This document shows, in pieces, positions 41,120-48,874 of a DNA stretch of 64,000 bases. A program made the translations under genes and the position numbers. Each line of letters starts with the position of its first letter. Position 1 is the stretch's first letter. Source of the DNA: JAVZLH01 sp038883475 (lineage in GTDB: Archaea; Thermoproteota; Bathyarchaeia; Bathyarchaeales; Bathycorpusculaceae). Location: positions 1-64,000 of the forward strand of contig JAVZMA010000005.1 in the NCBI GenBank assembly GCA_038883475.1, written 5' to 3'. Below the pieces are notes generated by a model. The model was not told the DNA's origin. It saw nothing but the letters and a program-made list of their open reading frames with translations, and ran no database searches.

Positions 41120-41866
41120 ATGAATGAGTCTGCTATAGTGATGGAACGTGTTGTTAAAAGATTTGAAGATGTCACCGCTGTGGATGATGTTAGTTTGTAT
41201 GTGGCGAAGGGAGAACTTTTCGGTTTGCTTGGTCCGAATGGCGCTGGCAAAACTACAACCGTGAACATTCTTTGTGGGCTTCTAAAACCGACAAGCGGCG
41301 TCGTCGTTGTGGGTGGCTATGACGTGCAGAAAGAAAGCGGAAAAGTCAAGGAGTTAATAGGGGTTTGCCCTCAGGAAACTGCTGTTTATCCATACCTAAC
41401 AGGCATAGAAAATATAGAGCTTTTCGGAAACTTACATGTCCTTGACAAAGATACGCTTAAAACGCGGCGGGACATGCTTCTCGAAAAAATGGGACTCGCT
41501 CAAGACGCTAAGAGAAGAGTTGAAAAATACAGCGGCGGCATGAAACGCAGACTAAGTCTAATCTTAGCTCTAATTCACAATCCGCAAATCATATTCTTGG
41601 ATGAACCTACCATAGGCATGGACCCACAGTCGCGCCGCGCCGTCTGGGATTTCATGGGGGAACTGAAAAAGGAAGGGAAAACCATCTTTTTAACCACCCA
41701 TTACATGGAGGAAGCCGAAGCACTCTGCGACCGCGTCGGCATAATTGACCATGGGAAACTTATTGCTCTTGATTCGCCGAGAGAACTGATTTCAAAACAT
41801 GGTGTTGAGAATTTGGAAGAAGTTTTCATCAAACTAACTGGGAGGAAGATAAGGGAGGAACTTTAG
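41120..41866 (+). CDS. ABC-2 type exporter ATP-binding protein
   Basis: A 248-residue ATPase with Walker A GPNGAGKTT, Q-loop CPQET, the signature YSGGMKRRLSL, Walker B IIFLDEP and H-loop TTHYMEEAE, the pattern of the daunorubicin/multidrug DrrA type. It is followed directly by its permease, with no gap between stop and ATG. It begins about 40 bases after the tRNA-Lys gene. Confidence 0.95.
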   Translation: MNESAIVMERVVKRFEDVTAVDDVSLYVAKGELFGLLGPNGAGKTTTVNILCGLLKPTSGVVVVGGYDVQKESGKVKELIGVCPQETAVYPYLTGIENIELFGNLHVLDKDTLKTRRDMLLEKMGLAQDAKRRVEKYSGGMKRRLSLILALIHNPQIIFLDEPTIGMDPQSRRAVWDFMGELKKEGKTIFLTTHYMEEAEALCDRVGIIDHGKLIALDSPRELISKHGVENLEEVFIKLTGRKIREEL

Positions 41867-43024
41867 ATGAAGTTTCGGCGAGTTACAGCCTTAACCAAGA
41901 AAGAAGTGAAGAAAACAGTTCGTGAACCAGCCGTGCTTTTCATGATTTTCCTCTTCCCCGTAGTCTTTGTCTTAGCCTTTGGCGCTTCCTTCGGCGGTTT
42001 AGGAGGCGCACAGCCAGTTTACAGCATAGGCGTAGTCAACATGGACTATGCGAACCCGATGAACTTGTCGCAAGCATTCATCGCAGCACTTTCCAATGCA
42101 AAAATATTAAGCGTTCAAGTTTACGCAGACAACCAGACCGCTCAAGACGACCTATCCCAAGGAAAAATCCAAGCCATAATAGTTATTCCAGACTCTTTCA
42201 GCCAAAGCATCATATCCTACCATGAAGAGCCAAACGACCCGAGTAAGTGGACAAACGCCACGGTTTCCCTTTATTTGGATAAAGGCTCTGTCGTTGCAAC
42301 GCAAGCCATACCGCCCATCATTCAGCAGATTCTAAACGCCTTCATAGATCGCAACATGCAACCAACTCCAACCCCAATAAGTCTGCAAATCGCCTCATTA
42401 GTAGAAGCGAAGCAGCTTTCTGCCTTTGAGTTTATGGCGCCCGGCATGTTTACCTTTGCATCAATTTTCCTAATAATGATGGTTGCCCAGTCCTTTACTC
42501 AAGACAGAGAAAATGGTATGTTAAAGAGAATTCGGATAACCCCTACAACTCCAACGGAGTTTATGGCTAGCCAAGTTCTGTCCTACATGCTAATAGCCTT
42601 GATTCAAGCGTTCCTAGTTTTCCTCGTAGCCTACCTTTTAGGGTTCAGACCAAACGTGGATTTTTCGGCGTATGCTCTTGCATTTGTTTTTGTGCTAATA
42701 TTCTCTTTGTCCAATGTGGGCTTCGGTTTAATCACGGCAACAGTCGCCAAGACATCTGGTGCAGCAACTGGAATAGCCTTCCTTTTTGTGCTTCCCCAAC
42801 TTTTTCTAGGAACATTTGTTGGAGCTTCATTGTCATCTGGCGCGCAAGTAATCAGCAAATTTGTGCCCAGCTACTATGTCACGGATGCGTTGACCTCGCT
42901 TTTCCTTAGAGAAGCATCCGCCATCAGCCAAACTGTACTGTTGGATTTGATGATAGTTTCCATGTCATGCATAGCTATTTTGGCAGTGGGCATAATCCTC
43001 TACGCAAAATACTACAGAATCTAA
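41867..43024 (+). CDS. ABC-2 type exporter permease
   Basis: A 385-residue membrane protein: one N-terminal helix (residues 22-46), an extracytoplasmic domain of about 140 residues, and five or six C-terminal helices from about 200. DRENGMLKRIRITPTTPTEF, between helices, is the family motif of ABC-2 permeases. With the preceding ATPase it should export drugs, lipids or other small compounds; the substrate is not visible. Confidence 0.93.
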   Translation: MKFRRVTALTKKEVKKTVREPAVLFMIFLFPVVFVLAFGASFGGLGGAQPVYSIGVVNMDYANPMNLSQAFIAALSNAKILSVQVYADNQTAQDDLSQGKIQAIIVIPDSFSQSIISYHEEPNDPSKWTNATVSLYLDKGSVVATQAIPPIIQQILNAFIDRNMQPTPTPISLQIASLVEAKQLSAFEFMAPGMFTFASIFLIMMVAQSFTQDRENGMLKRIRITPTTPTEFMASQVLSYMLIALIQAFLVFLVAYLLGFRPNVDFSAYALAFVFVLIFSLSNVGFGLITATVAKTSGAATGIAFLFVLPQLFLGTFVGASLSSGAQVISKFVPSYYVTDALTSLFLREASAISQTVLLDLMIVSMSCIAILAVGIILYAKYYRI

Positions 43025-43138
43025 CCTAAACCAACATGTTGCGTCTTGTGGAAGATGTTTTAGGGCGTTTGTAATCGATAGGCATATAGTCTTGTAGTTC
43101 GCAATAGTGTTTTACAATTTGAGTGGCGTGTGCTTTGG

Positions 43139-44308
43139 ATGAGGAAAGTTGCTGTAATAGGTGTTGGCAACTCAAAGTTCGGCAACCGCAACGACGTGAC
43201 AATTCAAGAACTCGCTTTCGAAGCAATAAAAGAAGCAGTGGAAGACGCTGAAATAACGCCGAAAGACATAGAGTTAAGCGTTGTTGGATCCGCTGGCACA
43301 AGAACATACGAGCTTTACCCAGCCGTTCCAATAAACGAGTATGCTGGATTTTATGACAGAGGTCCAATAAGGGTTGAGGCAGCTTGCGCAACCGGAAGCG
43401 CAGCAGTTTACACCGCCTACGCAAGTGTTGCTTCTGGGCAGGTTGATGTTGCAATGGCTTTGGGAGTTGAAAAAATGTGCGAGGTTGACACGGCAACTTC
43501 GCTTGCCGTTGGCGGACGCGGCGGAAACTACCTTTGGGAATTCCACTTTTTCGGAACAACCTTCCCAGCTTATTACGCGCTTCACGCTTCGGCTCACATG
43601 GCAAAATACGGCACAAAAGAAGAGCATCTAGCCATGGTGGCTGTGAAAGCCCACAAATATGCAGCAATGAACCCGAAAGCGCATTTTCAACGCGCAATAA
43701 CCTTGGAGGAAGCCCTTAAAGCCAGAGTCGTATCTTGGCCGTTGAAGCTTTTTGACTGTTGTCCCATAAGCGACGGCTCAGCATGCGTTATACTCGCCTC
43801 TGAAGACAAGGTTAAAGAGCTTAAAGGGCAAGATGCACCAGTTTGGATTGAAGCCATGGGATTTTCTTCAGACACAGCCAACATTTGCAGAAGAACTAGT
43901 TACGTTGGGCTTGGAGCGGCTGTAAGAGCCTCAAAAATGGCTTATAAAATGGCTAAGGTTGGACCAGAGGATGTTGATGTGGCAACAGTTCACGACTGTT
44001 TCACTATAGCTGAGATAATGGCTTACGAGGACTTGGGCTTCTGCCAAAAAGGCGAGGGGGGCAAGTTTGTTGAGGAAGGTCAAACAGAGATCGGAGGAAA
44101 AATCCCAGCGAATTTGGATGGGGGATTAAAAGCGAAGGGGCATCCTCTTGGCGCAACTGGATGCTCAATGATTTACGAGTTAACAAGGCAGTTAAGAGGC
44201 GAAGCAGGTAAAAGACAAGCTCCGCTTAAAAATTATGTTGCCCTAGCCCACAATGTAGGCGGGACGGGACATTACTGTTGGGTAACAATCCTTAGGAGGA
44301 GAAAATGA
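43139..44308 (+). CDS. SCP2-type thiolase (archaeal acetyl-CoA acetyltransferase)
   Basis: A 389-residue thiolase of the archaeal group that pairs with DUF35. The active-site Cys is in RVEAACATGSAAVYTAY, and the His regions are DVATVHDCFTIAEI and GGLKAKGHPLGATGCS; the end ALAHNVGGTGHYCWVTIL is typical. In archaea this type makes acetoacetyl-CoA for the mevalonate route in a complex with HMG-CoA synthase and DUF35; HMG-CoA synthase is not here. Its stop overlaps the DUF35 start. The ATG at 43139 is preferred over the upstream TTG. Confidence 0.93.
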   Translation: MRKVAVIGVGNSKFGNRNDVTIQELAFEAIKEAVEDAEITPKDIELSVVGSAGTRTYELYPAVPINEYAGFYDRGPIRVEAACATGSAAVYTAYASVASGQVDVAMALGVEKMCEVDTATSLAVGGRGGNYLWEFHFFGTTFPAYYALHASAHMAKYGTKEEHLAMVAVKAHKYAAMNPKAHFQRAITLEEALKARVVSWPLKLFDCCPISDGSACVILASEDKVKELKGQDAPVWIEAMGFSSDTANICRRTSYVGLGAAVRASKMAYKMAKVGPEDVDVATVHDCFTIAEIMAYEDLGFCQKGEGGKFVEEGQTEIGGKIPANLDGGLKAKGHPLGATGCSMIYELTRQLRGEAGKRQAPLKNYVALAHNVGGTGHYCWVTILRRRK

Positions 44309-44742
44309 TGGCTGAAGCGAAAGAACCAGCTTCGATAACGAGCAGACCCATAACCTACACCCACAAAATACCAGTTGCCAAAACCCAAACGTTCTGGGAA
44401 AAACTAAAAGAAGGAAAAATCTGTGCAACAAAATGCAAGAAATGCGGAAGCCTCTACTATCCACCGCAAGCTGACTGTCCACAATGCTTAACATCTGAAA
44501 TCGAATGGCTTGAACTAGACGAAGAAGCAATCTTAGAAACTTACACCCATGTCCATGCAAGGCCGCAAGGCTTCACCCAATACGAGCCATACATCATAGC
44601 TGTGGCAAAAACCTCTGAAGGCGTCAAAGTTATGGGATGGCTTGAAGATGTAAAGCCTGCTGAAGTTAAGGTTGGAATGAAGCTTAAAATGGCTACTAGA
44701 ACTCTCCCAGACGGATACATAACAATAGTGTTCAAACCATAA
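44305..44742 (+). CDS. Zn-ribbon/OB-fold DUF35 protein
   Basis: A 145-residue protein with an N-terminal rubredoxin-like zinc ribbon (ATKCKKCGSLYYPPQADCPQC) and a C-terminal OB fold. The archaeal DUF35 partner bridges thiolase and HMG-CoA synthase and holds CoA. It is coupled to the thiolase by a 4-base overlap. Length is usual for the family; an ATG at 44308 is an equally good start. Confidence 0.93.
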   Translation: MMAEAKEPASITSRPITYTHKIPVAKTQTFWEKLKEGKICATKCKKCGSLYYPPQADCPQCLTSEIEWLELDEEAILETYTHVHARPQGFTQYEPYIIAVAKTSEGVKVMGWLEDVKPAEVKVGMKLKMATRTLPDGYITIVFKP

Positions 44743-44801
44743 CGCGTATCGCTTCGCATAAGGCCGCATTTCTGAGAAATCTTTTCAATAATTTTGCGTA
44801 C

Positions 44802-44812
44802 ACTTAAATATT
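44802..44812 (+). promoter_or_regulatory. HEPN-MNT unit promoter TATA box
   Basis: ACTTAAATATT is about 40-50 bases before the HEPN GTG start, giving a leader of about 15 bases that includes AGAAGGG. Confidence 0.5.
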
Positions 44813-44850
44813 TTCAGAATCAATAATCTTACAGTAGAGAAGGGCACACC

Positions 44851-45240
44851 GTGACCAGAAAGGAAGAGGAAAAAAATTTACTTAGAAGAGCAAAGGAATT
44901 TCTAGAAACTGCTGAATATCAAGCCAGCAAGGGATTCTTCGACTTAGCTGTCTTCAGCTTAGAACAAGCTTTACAACTATTTTTAAAGGCAAAAATTCTA
45001 GCGCAAGGCGTGAACTATCCTAGAACACACAGCGTTAGAGAACTTTTGGAAATCCTATCTAAAATAGTTTCAGAAGACAAGAAGAACACCATAAAAAACA
45101 TGCTCCAAAGCTATTTGTTAGAATTGGGAATGTTAGAAGATGCCTACATAACATCGAGGTATATAATGAGAGAGTTCACAAAGAAGGAAACGGAAAAATT
45201 GACAAAGGCAGTAAAGGAAATAATGGAAAATGTCGCATAA
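44851..45240 (+). CDS. HEPN-domain protein (putative toxin of MNT/HEPN pair)
   Basis: A 129-residue all-helical HEPN protein of the COG2250 kind. Typical features are ETAEYQASKGFFDLAVFSLEQALQLFLKA, the NYPRTHSVRELL turn and the closing MLEDAYITSRYIMREF. The canonical RX4-6H RNase motif is not evident; only RTH lies at the place. It has a GTG start and its own TATA box. It overlaps the nucleotidyltransferase gene by 11 bases, the classic toxin-antitoxin layout. Confidence 0.9.
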   Translation: MTRKEEEKNLLRRAKEFLETAEYQASKGFFDLAVFSLEQALQLFLKAKILAQGVNYPRTHSVRELLEILSKIVSEDKKNTIKNMLQSYLLELGMLEDAYITSRYIMREFTKKETEKLTKAVKEIMENVA

Positions 45241-45550
45241 AATCTTGATAGAAAATGCCGTAAAAAGGCAAAAGGCGTTTAAAAACCTAGAAAAAAATCT
45301 GCAAAACATCAAAAAAACCGTCAAGAAACTTGACCCAAACGCGGAAATATACCTATTCGGGTCTGTTGCAGAGAAGAATTATAATTATTCAAGCGACGTA
45401 GACGTCCTCATTTTAACAACGGTGAAACCGGCAATTGTTCATGCTGAGCTTTGGAAGAGTGGAATAAAAGAACCCTTCGAAATTCATGTGCATTCTCCGG
45501 AAAAAGCCTCTTTTTACAAGACAAAAGTTAAACTCGTAAAAGTATCATAG
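45230..45550 (+). CDS. Minimal nucleotidyltransferase (MNT) of HEPN/MNT pair
   Basis: A 106-residue protein with the polymerase-beta-like signature YLFGSVAEKNYNYSSDVDVLIL (G-S and D-x-D catalytic carboxylates) and a partial third strand. MNT antitoxins can AMPylate and silence HEPN toxins. The N-terminal 30 residues are basic and helical. It overlaps HEPN by 11 bases and is followed by the ADP-ribosylglycohydrolase after a single base, so all three are one operon. Confidence 0.9.
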   Translation: MSHKILIENAVKRQKAFKNLEKNLQNIKKTVKKLDPNAEIYLFGSVAEKNYNYSSDVDVLILTTVKPAIVHAELWKSGIKEPFEIHVHSPEKASFYKTKVKLVKVS

Positions 45551-45551
45551 T

Positions 45552-46466
45552 ATGTGTATGTTGAAGTCTAAGTTTGTTGGGTGCCTCATTGGAAGCGCTG
45601 TTGGCGATGCTTTAGGCAGCTCGTTTGAAGGTTTATCGTCTTCGAAGGTGGATGCTGAAAGTTTCTGTGGAAGGTGGACCGATGACACGCATATGATGAT
45701 TGGCGTGGCAGAATCCTTAATTGCAAACAAGGGCTTTGATGGAAATCATATGGCGCAAACTTTCGTCAAAAATTATGAGCAGGAACCATGGCGAGGTTAC
45801 GCCAGTGGACCGCCAAAAGTTTTCAGGTGGATAAAGTCTGGCGTGGCTTGGAATGAGGCTGCAAGGCGTTTGTTTGGCGGAGTTGGTTCCTTTGGCAATG
45901 GGGCAGCCATGCGAGTTGCTCCCGTCGGGCTTTTTTACTATGACGATTTTGAGAAGCTTCGAGCTGTAGCCTACAATCAGAGCCAAATCACTCATGCTCA
46001 TGAGCTGGGAATGGAAGGCGCGGCTTTACAAGCGTATGCCGTGGCTTTAGCTGTAAAAACCAGCCCATCTTGCAACTTTGACCCTTACGATTTCTTAGCC
46101 GCGCTCAAAAACTTAACAAATAACAAGGTATATGGGGCAAAGTTGGAGAGAGTAAAGGAACTACTTTCTAAAGCGGCAGACAAAAAGGCTGTTGTGAGGG
46201 AGCTTGGAAACGGAGTTGAAGCCCCCAATTCCGTTCCCACAGCCCTATACTGCTTCTTGTGCAACTGGAACAGTTTTGAGAACGCCGTGCTATATGCTGT
46301 AAGCTTAGGCGGAGATACGGACACCATAGGCGCTATGACGGGAGCCATAAGCGGCGCATACCACGGAGCTGAAGCCATACCAGAAAATTGGAGAAACAAG
46401 CTGGAAAGAAAAAACTACATAGAAAGACTAGCGGAAAAACTATGGGAAATCAAAGCCATTAAATAG
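45552..46466 (+). CDS. ADP-ribosylglycohydrolase family protein (DraG/ARH-like)
   Basis: A 304-residue all-helical hydrolase that removes ADP-ribose or hydrolyses related nucleosides. The dimetal site motifs are GCLIGSAVGDALG, GRWTDDTHM near residue 40 and the C-terminal SLGGDTDTIGAMTGAISGAYHG. Its start is one base after the MNT stop; a second ATG at 45558 is possible. Being linked to a HEPN/MNT pair is unusual and may mean a role in undoing nucleotidyl or ADP-ribosyl modification. Stand-alone housekeeping use is the alternative. Confidence 0.92.
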   Translation: MCMLKSKFVGCLIGSAVGDALGSSFEGLSSSKVDAESFCGRWTDDTHMMIGVAESLIANKGFDGNHMAQTFVKNYEQEPWRGYASGPPKVFRWIKSGVAWNEAARRLFGGVGSFGNGAAMRVAPVGLFYYDDFEKLRAVAYNQSQITHAHELGMEGAALQAYAVALAVKTSPSCNFDPYDFLAALKNLTNNKVYGAKLERVKELLSKAADKKAVVRELGNGVEAPNSVPTALYCFLCNWNSFENAVLYAVSLGGDTDTIGAMTGAISGAYHGAEAIPENWRNKLERKNYIERLAEKLWEIKAIK

Positions 46467-46512
46467 CTCATAAAGAAAATGGGATGTTGTGTGATACTTC
46501 CGTGTATTTCGA

Positions 46513-47952
46513 CTATGGTCGCCACATGCGCATATAGTCTTGGAAAGAGTTGATGTCTTGGACGTAGTCATTGAATTGAACCACTATTCTGTGCAGCACA
46601 GTTTCCGTTAAGGACGCCCAGTTAGGAACGTTTATGACTTGGGTTTTGCCGTCTCCGCCTCGGGGCGTAAGCACAAGCGATATTGTAGCGTTCGGAGGGT
46701 CAGCCGCGGGAATAAATAGGTCAACTCCTGTCTGGAAAGCTTGGGCATAGTAATAGCTGATCGGTGTTGTAAGATTGCTTACGCTGTCGTTACCCTTATC
46801 GTACACCCATATGCCAATTACTCCTGTTCTGTATATGCCTTTGATGACTGGACATGTAGCACTGTTGATAATGTTAACACCGTTAATTTCAAGAATGTCG
46901 TTATTAACGCCTTGGTCACCCCAGAACTCCTTGTTTCTTAAAATTAGTATGTTGCTGTGGTTTGGGCTTCTATCAGCATAATAGGCAACGCCTCCCGGAG
47001 GAGACACAAGTATTCTAATCAAGTAGTCACTTCTAATGAAGGGTTCACGATAATAATGGAGAATTTCGGTACCAAGCTTGCTTTGGAATTTAACGACAAA
47101 TTCATAGTATGCACCAGCCTTGATCTTTAAAGGTCCCCATGCGCCGTCAGCATTTAAAACGTAGACAGCCTCAGGTTTCTTGCGAACTCTCATTCCAGTG
47201 TCGCTGTTTACTTCCCAAATCTCCAAAGTGGCACCCTCAACTCCAGTGTTCATCGGAAAATAGACAACCCTTCCTCCAATTCTAATCTGACCCGGAGGCT
47301 CAGGCACAATATCCTTGGTCAAAGGCTCTTGGCCGGTGAAAAACTTATACATCTCCACAAATGCCTCAGCAGAAGTTGCTACTTCAACATGAGTCTGATT
47401 TTGTAACGTAACATTTATGGCTCCACCTATTCCACGACCAGGGACAGCACTCCATCCTTTACCGGCTATTAGAGCCAAAGTTGGCACTCCGCCGGGAGTG
47501 TCTGGCGTATCTGCTCCGTCAATATTCACATAGTGGGCGACTTTTGCAGCGCGCGCAGGTGAACTTCTTAAGTACCCTTGACAAACGCTTGTGCCGAGAG
47601 AATGTCCTAAAAGGTCGACTTTGTCAGCGCCGGTTTCCGCCAGAAGGCTATCAATGAGCTGATCAAGGCCTGCCCAAACAATTTGTTGATATGTTAAATT
47701 ACTCCAACTAGAAGAGTCGTATTCGTGTACTGCTATGTAGTTAGGCGGGTAACCATTGCTTGTGAATCGCATGGCTTGCGATTCAAACTGGGCTCCTGAA
47801 CCCGCGCCGCCGTGGACGAACACTATTGGTCTAATGCTCAATGGAGGCTTTGGCCAGAAAGGCGTTCCGCATGCATTAGCCATTGGAATTGCACTGATTG
47901 TAAGCCCTACTATAAGCAGGGTTATTAACACTGAATTTTTAATCTTAGGCAT
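46513..47952 (-). CDS. Secreted AFL-type lipase (alpha/beta hydrolase with lipid-binding C-domain)
   Basis: A protein of about 479 residues resembling the Archaeoglobus fulgidus lipase AFL in its arrangement. After a signal peptide (about 1-27, KNSVLITLLIVGLTISAIP...ANA) comes the hydrolase with the oxyanion turn FVHGGAGSGAQFESQAMRF and nucleophile LLGHSLG; THVEVATSAEAF holds the likely His. From about residue 220 follows the beta-rich C-terminal domain (HYYREPFIRSDYLIR, ILRNKEFWGDQGV). It would be exported and split long-chain esters. I use the ATG at 47952, 9 bases after GGAGAG. A perfect 16-bp palindrome lies in its promoter. Confidence 0.9.
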   Translation of the reverse strand: MPKIKNSVLITLLIVGLTISAIPMANACGTPFWPKPPLSIRPIVFVHGGAGSGAQFESQAMRFTSNGYPPNYIAVHEYDSSSWSNLTYQQIVWAGLDQLIDSLLAETGADKVDLLGHSLGTSVCQGYLRSSPARAAKVAHYVNIDGADTPDTPGGVPTLALIAGKGWSAVPGRGIGGAINVTLQNQTHVEVATSAEAFVEMYKFFTGQEPLTKDIVPEPPGQIRIGGRVVYFPMNTGVEGATLEIWEVNSDTGMRVRKKPEAVYVLNADGAWGPLKIKAGAYYEFVVKFQSKLGTEILHYYREPFIRSDYLIRILVSPPGGVAYYADRSPNHSNILILRNKEFWGDQGVNNDILEINGVNIINSATCPVIKGIYRTGVIGIWVYDKGNDSVSNLTTPISYYYAQAFQTGVDLFIPAADPPNATISLVLTPRGGDGKTQVINVPNWASLTETVLHRIVVQFNDYVQDINSFQDYMRMWRP

Positions 47953-47986
47953 TTTCAATCGCTCTCCTTTCTCCCTTCTTTTTGAG

Positions 47987-48014
47987 AATCAATTAATTGA
48001 TTTTGTTTTTATAT
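47987..48014 (-). promoter_or_regulatory. Lipase promoter with 16-bp perfect palindrome
   Basis: The minus-strand TATA box CATATAAAAAC (about 48004-48014) is followed directly by AATCAATTAATTGATT at 47987-48002, a perfect palindrome that would overlap the transcript start. This is the place for a repressor site. Confidence 0.5.
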
Positions 48015-48041
48015 GCGTATCGGTGCACCACACACCATGAG

Positions 48042-48115
48042 TGGACCGGGCGGGATTTGAACCCGCGACCTCCCGAGTGCGAGTCGGGCGTTCATACCAA
48101 CTGAACTACCGGCCC
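48042..48115 (-). tRNA. tRNA-Ala (anticodon CGC)
   Basis: A 74-base cloverleaf on the minus strand: acceptor GGGCCGG/CCGGTCC with G3:U70, D-arm GTTC/GAAC, anticodon stem CCCGA/TCGGG with loop CTCGCAC, variable AGGTC, T-arm GCGGG-TTCAAAT-CCCGC, discriminator A. The anticodon CGC and the G3:U70 pair mean alanine. CCA is not encoded and there is no intron. Confidence 0.95.
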
Positions 48116-48198
48116 CTTTTTCATTTTGCTTGGAAGAGAACGGTTTATGATGGGATTTAGAGCTTTCGGTTCATGTGCCTTTTTGTTTTGCTTTTCAA

Positions 48199-48825
48199 TC
48201 ATGATGACACATACTTTGGTTGTTTAGTTTCACAGTATGGACATTCTTCTGAGGCTATAGGGATTTCCTTTTGGCATTTTACGCATTTCTTAAAGAAAGA
48301 CGGAGTATATCCAATGTAACCACCTCGTTGAAGTATTTCGTGAACGCTTGGAGGCATCTTTTTTCCTACTGAAAATCCAACCAAAGACAGTGTTAGAAGC
48401 AAAATTGCGCCAAATAGCACTTGCAGTGCCCCACCTACATCTGGTGAGGATGTGGGGGTTGCAATAATAACAGGGATGGTTAATAAGAGGATTATTGAAA
48501 AAATGAGGAGAATTGATGCCCAAACTGTTTTCATGCCTCTTCGTTTCTCATAGCATTTGGCGCAAACGTGCAGTTTCCCTCCTTCTACGTTAAAAATGTA
48601 GAGGCAACGGGTACAGTAGCTTTGGCCGCAGTCGTTGCATAGGCCGACAGCCAAGGTGTCAGGGTGATTTGGGCACTGGCGTACTGCGCCTCCTAAGCGG
48701 GGTGGAACAAGAATAGTGGCTCCACAATAGTTGCATTTTACTTGAATTGTGCCAGCTTGGATTATGTCCCTGTATGGCGCCCCACAGAAAGGGCATGTTA
48801 GGGCTTCTTCAGCCACGAAGATCAC
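48199..48825 (-). CDS. Membrane protein with three zinc-ribbon-like clusters
   Basis: A 208-residue protein with a zinc ribbon CPFCGAPY...CNYCGAT, a B-box-like cluster (CPNHPDTLAVGLCNDCGQSYCTRC...CAKC), two transmembrane helices (about 102-125 and 131-152) and a C-terminal ribbon CVKCQKEIPIASEECPYC. Such proteins are frequent in this archaeal group but have no known function. It begins with GTG; a TATA-like CTTAAATATT lies very close at 48831-48840, so the true start could be a few codons inside. It follows ileS by 49 bases on the same strand. Confidence 0.75.
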   Translation of the reverse strand: MIFVAEEALTCPFCGAPYRDIIQAGTIQVKCNYCGATILVPPRLGGAVRQCPNHPDTLAVGLCNDCGQSYCTRCLYIFNVEGGKLHVCAKCYEKRRGMKTVWASILLIFSIILLLTIPVIIATPTSSPDVGGALQVLFGAILLLTLSLVGFSVGKKMPPSVHEILQRGGYIGYTPSFFKKCVKCQKEIPIASEECPYCETKQPKYVSS

Positions 48826-48874
48826 TTAGAATATTTAAGTTTGAAGGGGGATTTAACAATATTGTGGCAAGAAA

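Noticed and set aside
43026..43697. 223-residue minus-strand ORF rich in Arg, Leu and Cys
   Set aside because: It is antisense to the thiolase coding region, with shadow-type composition and no promoter or family.
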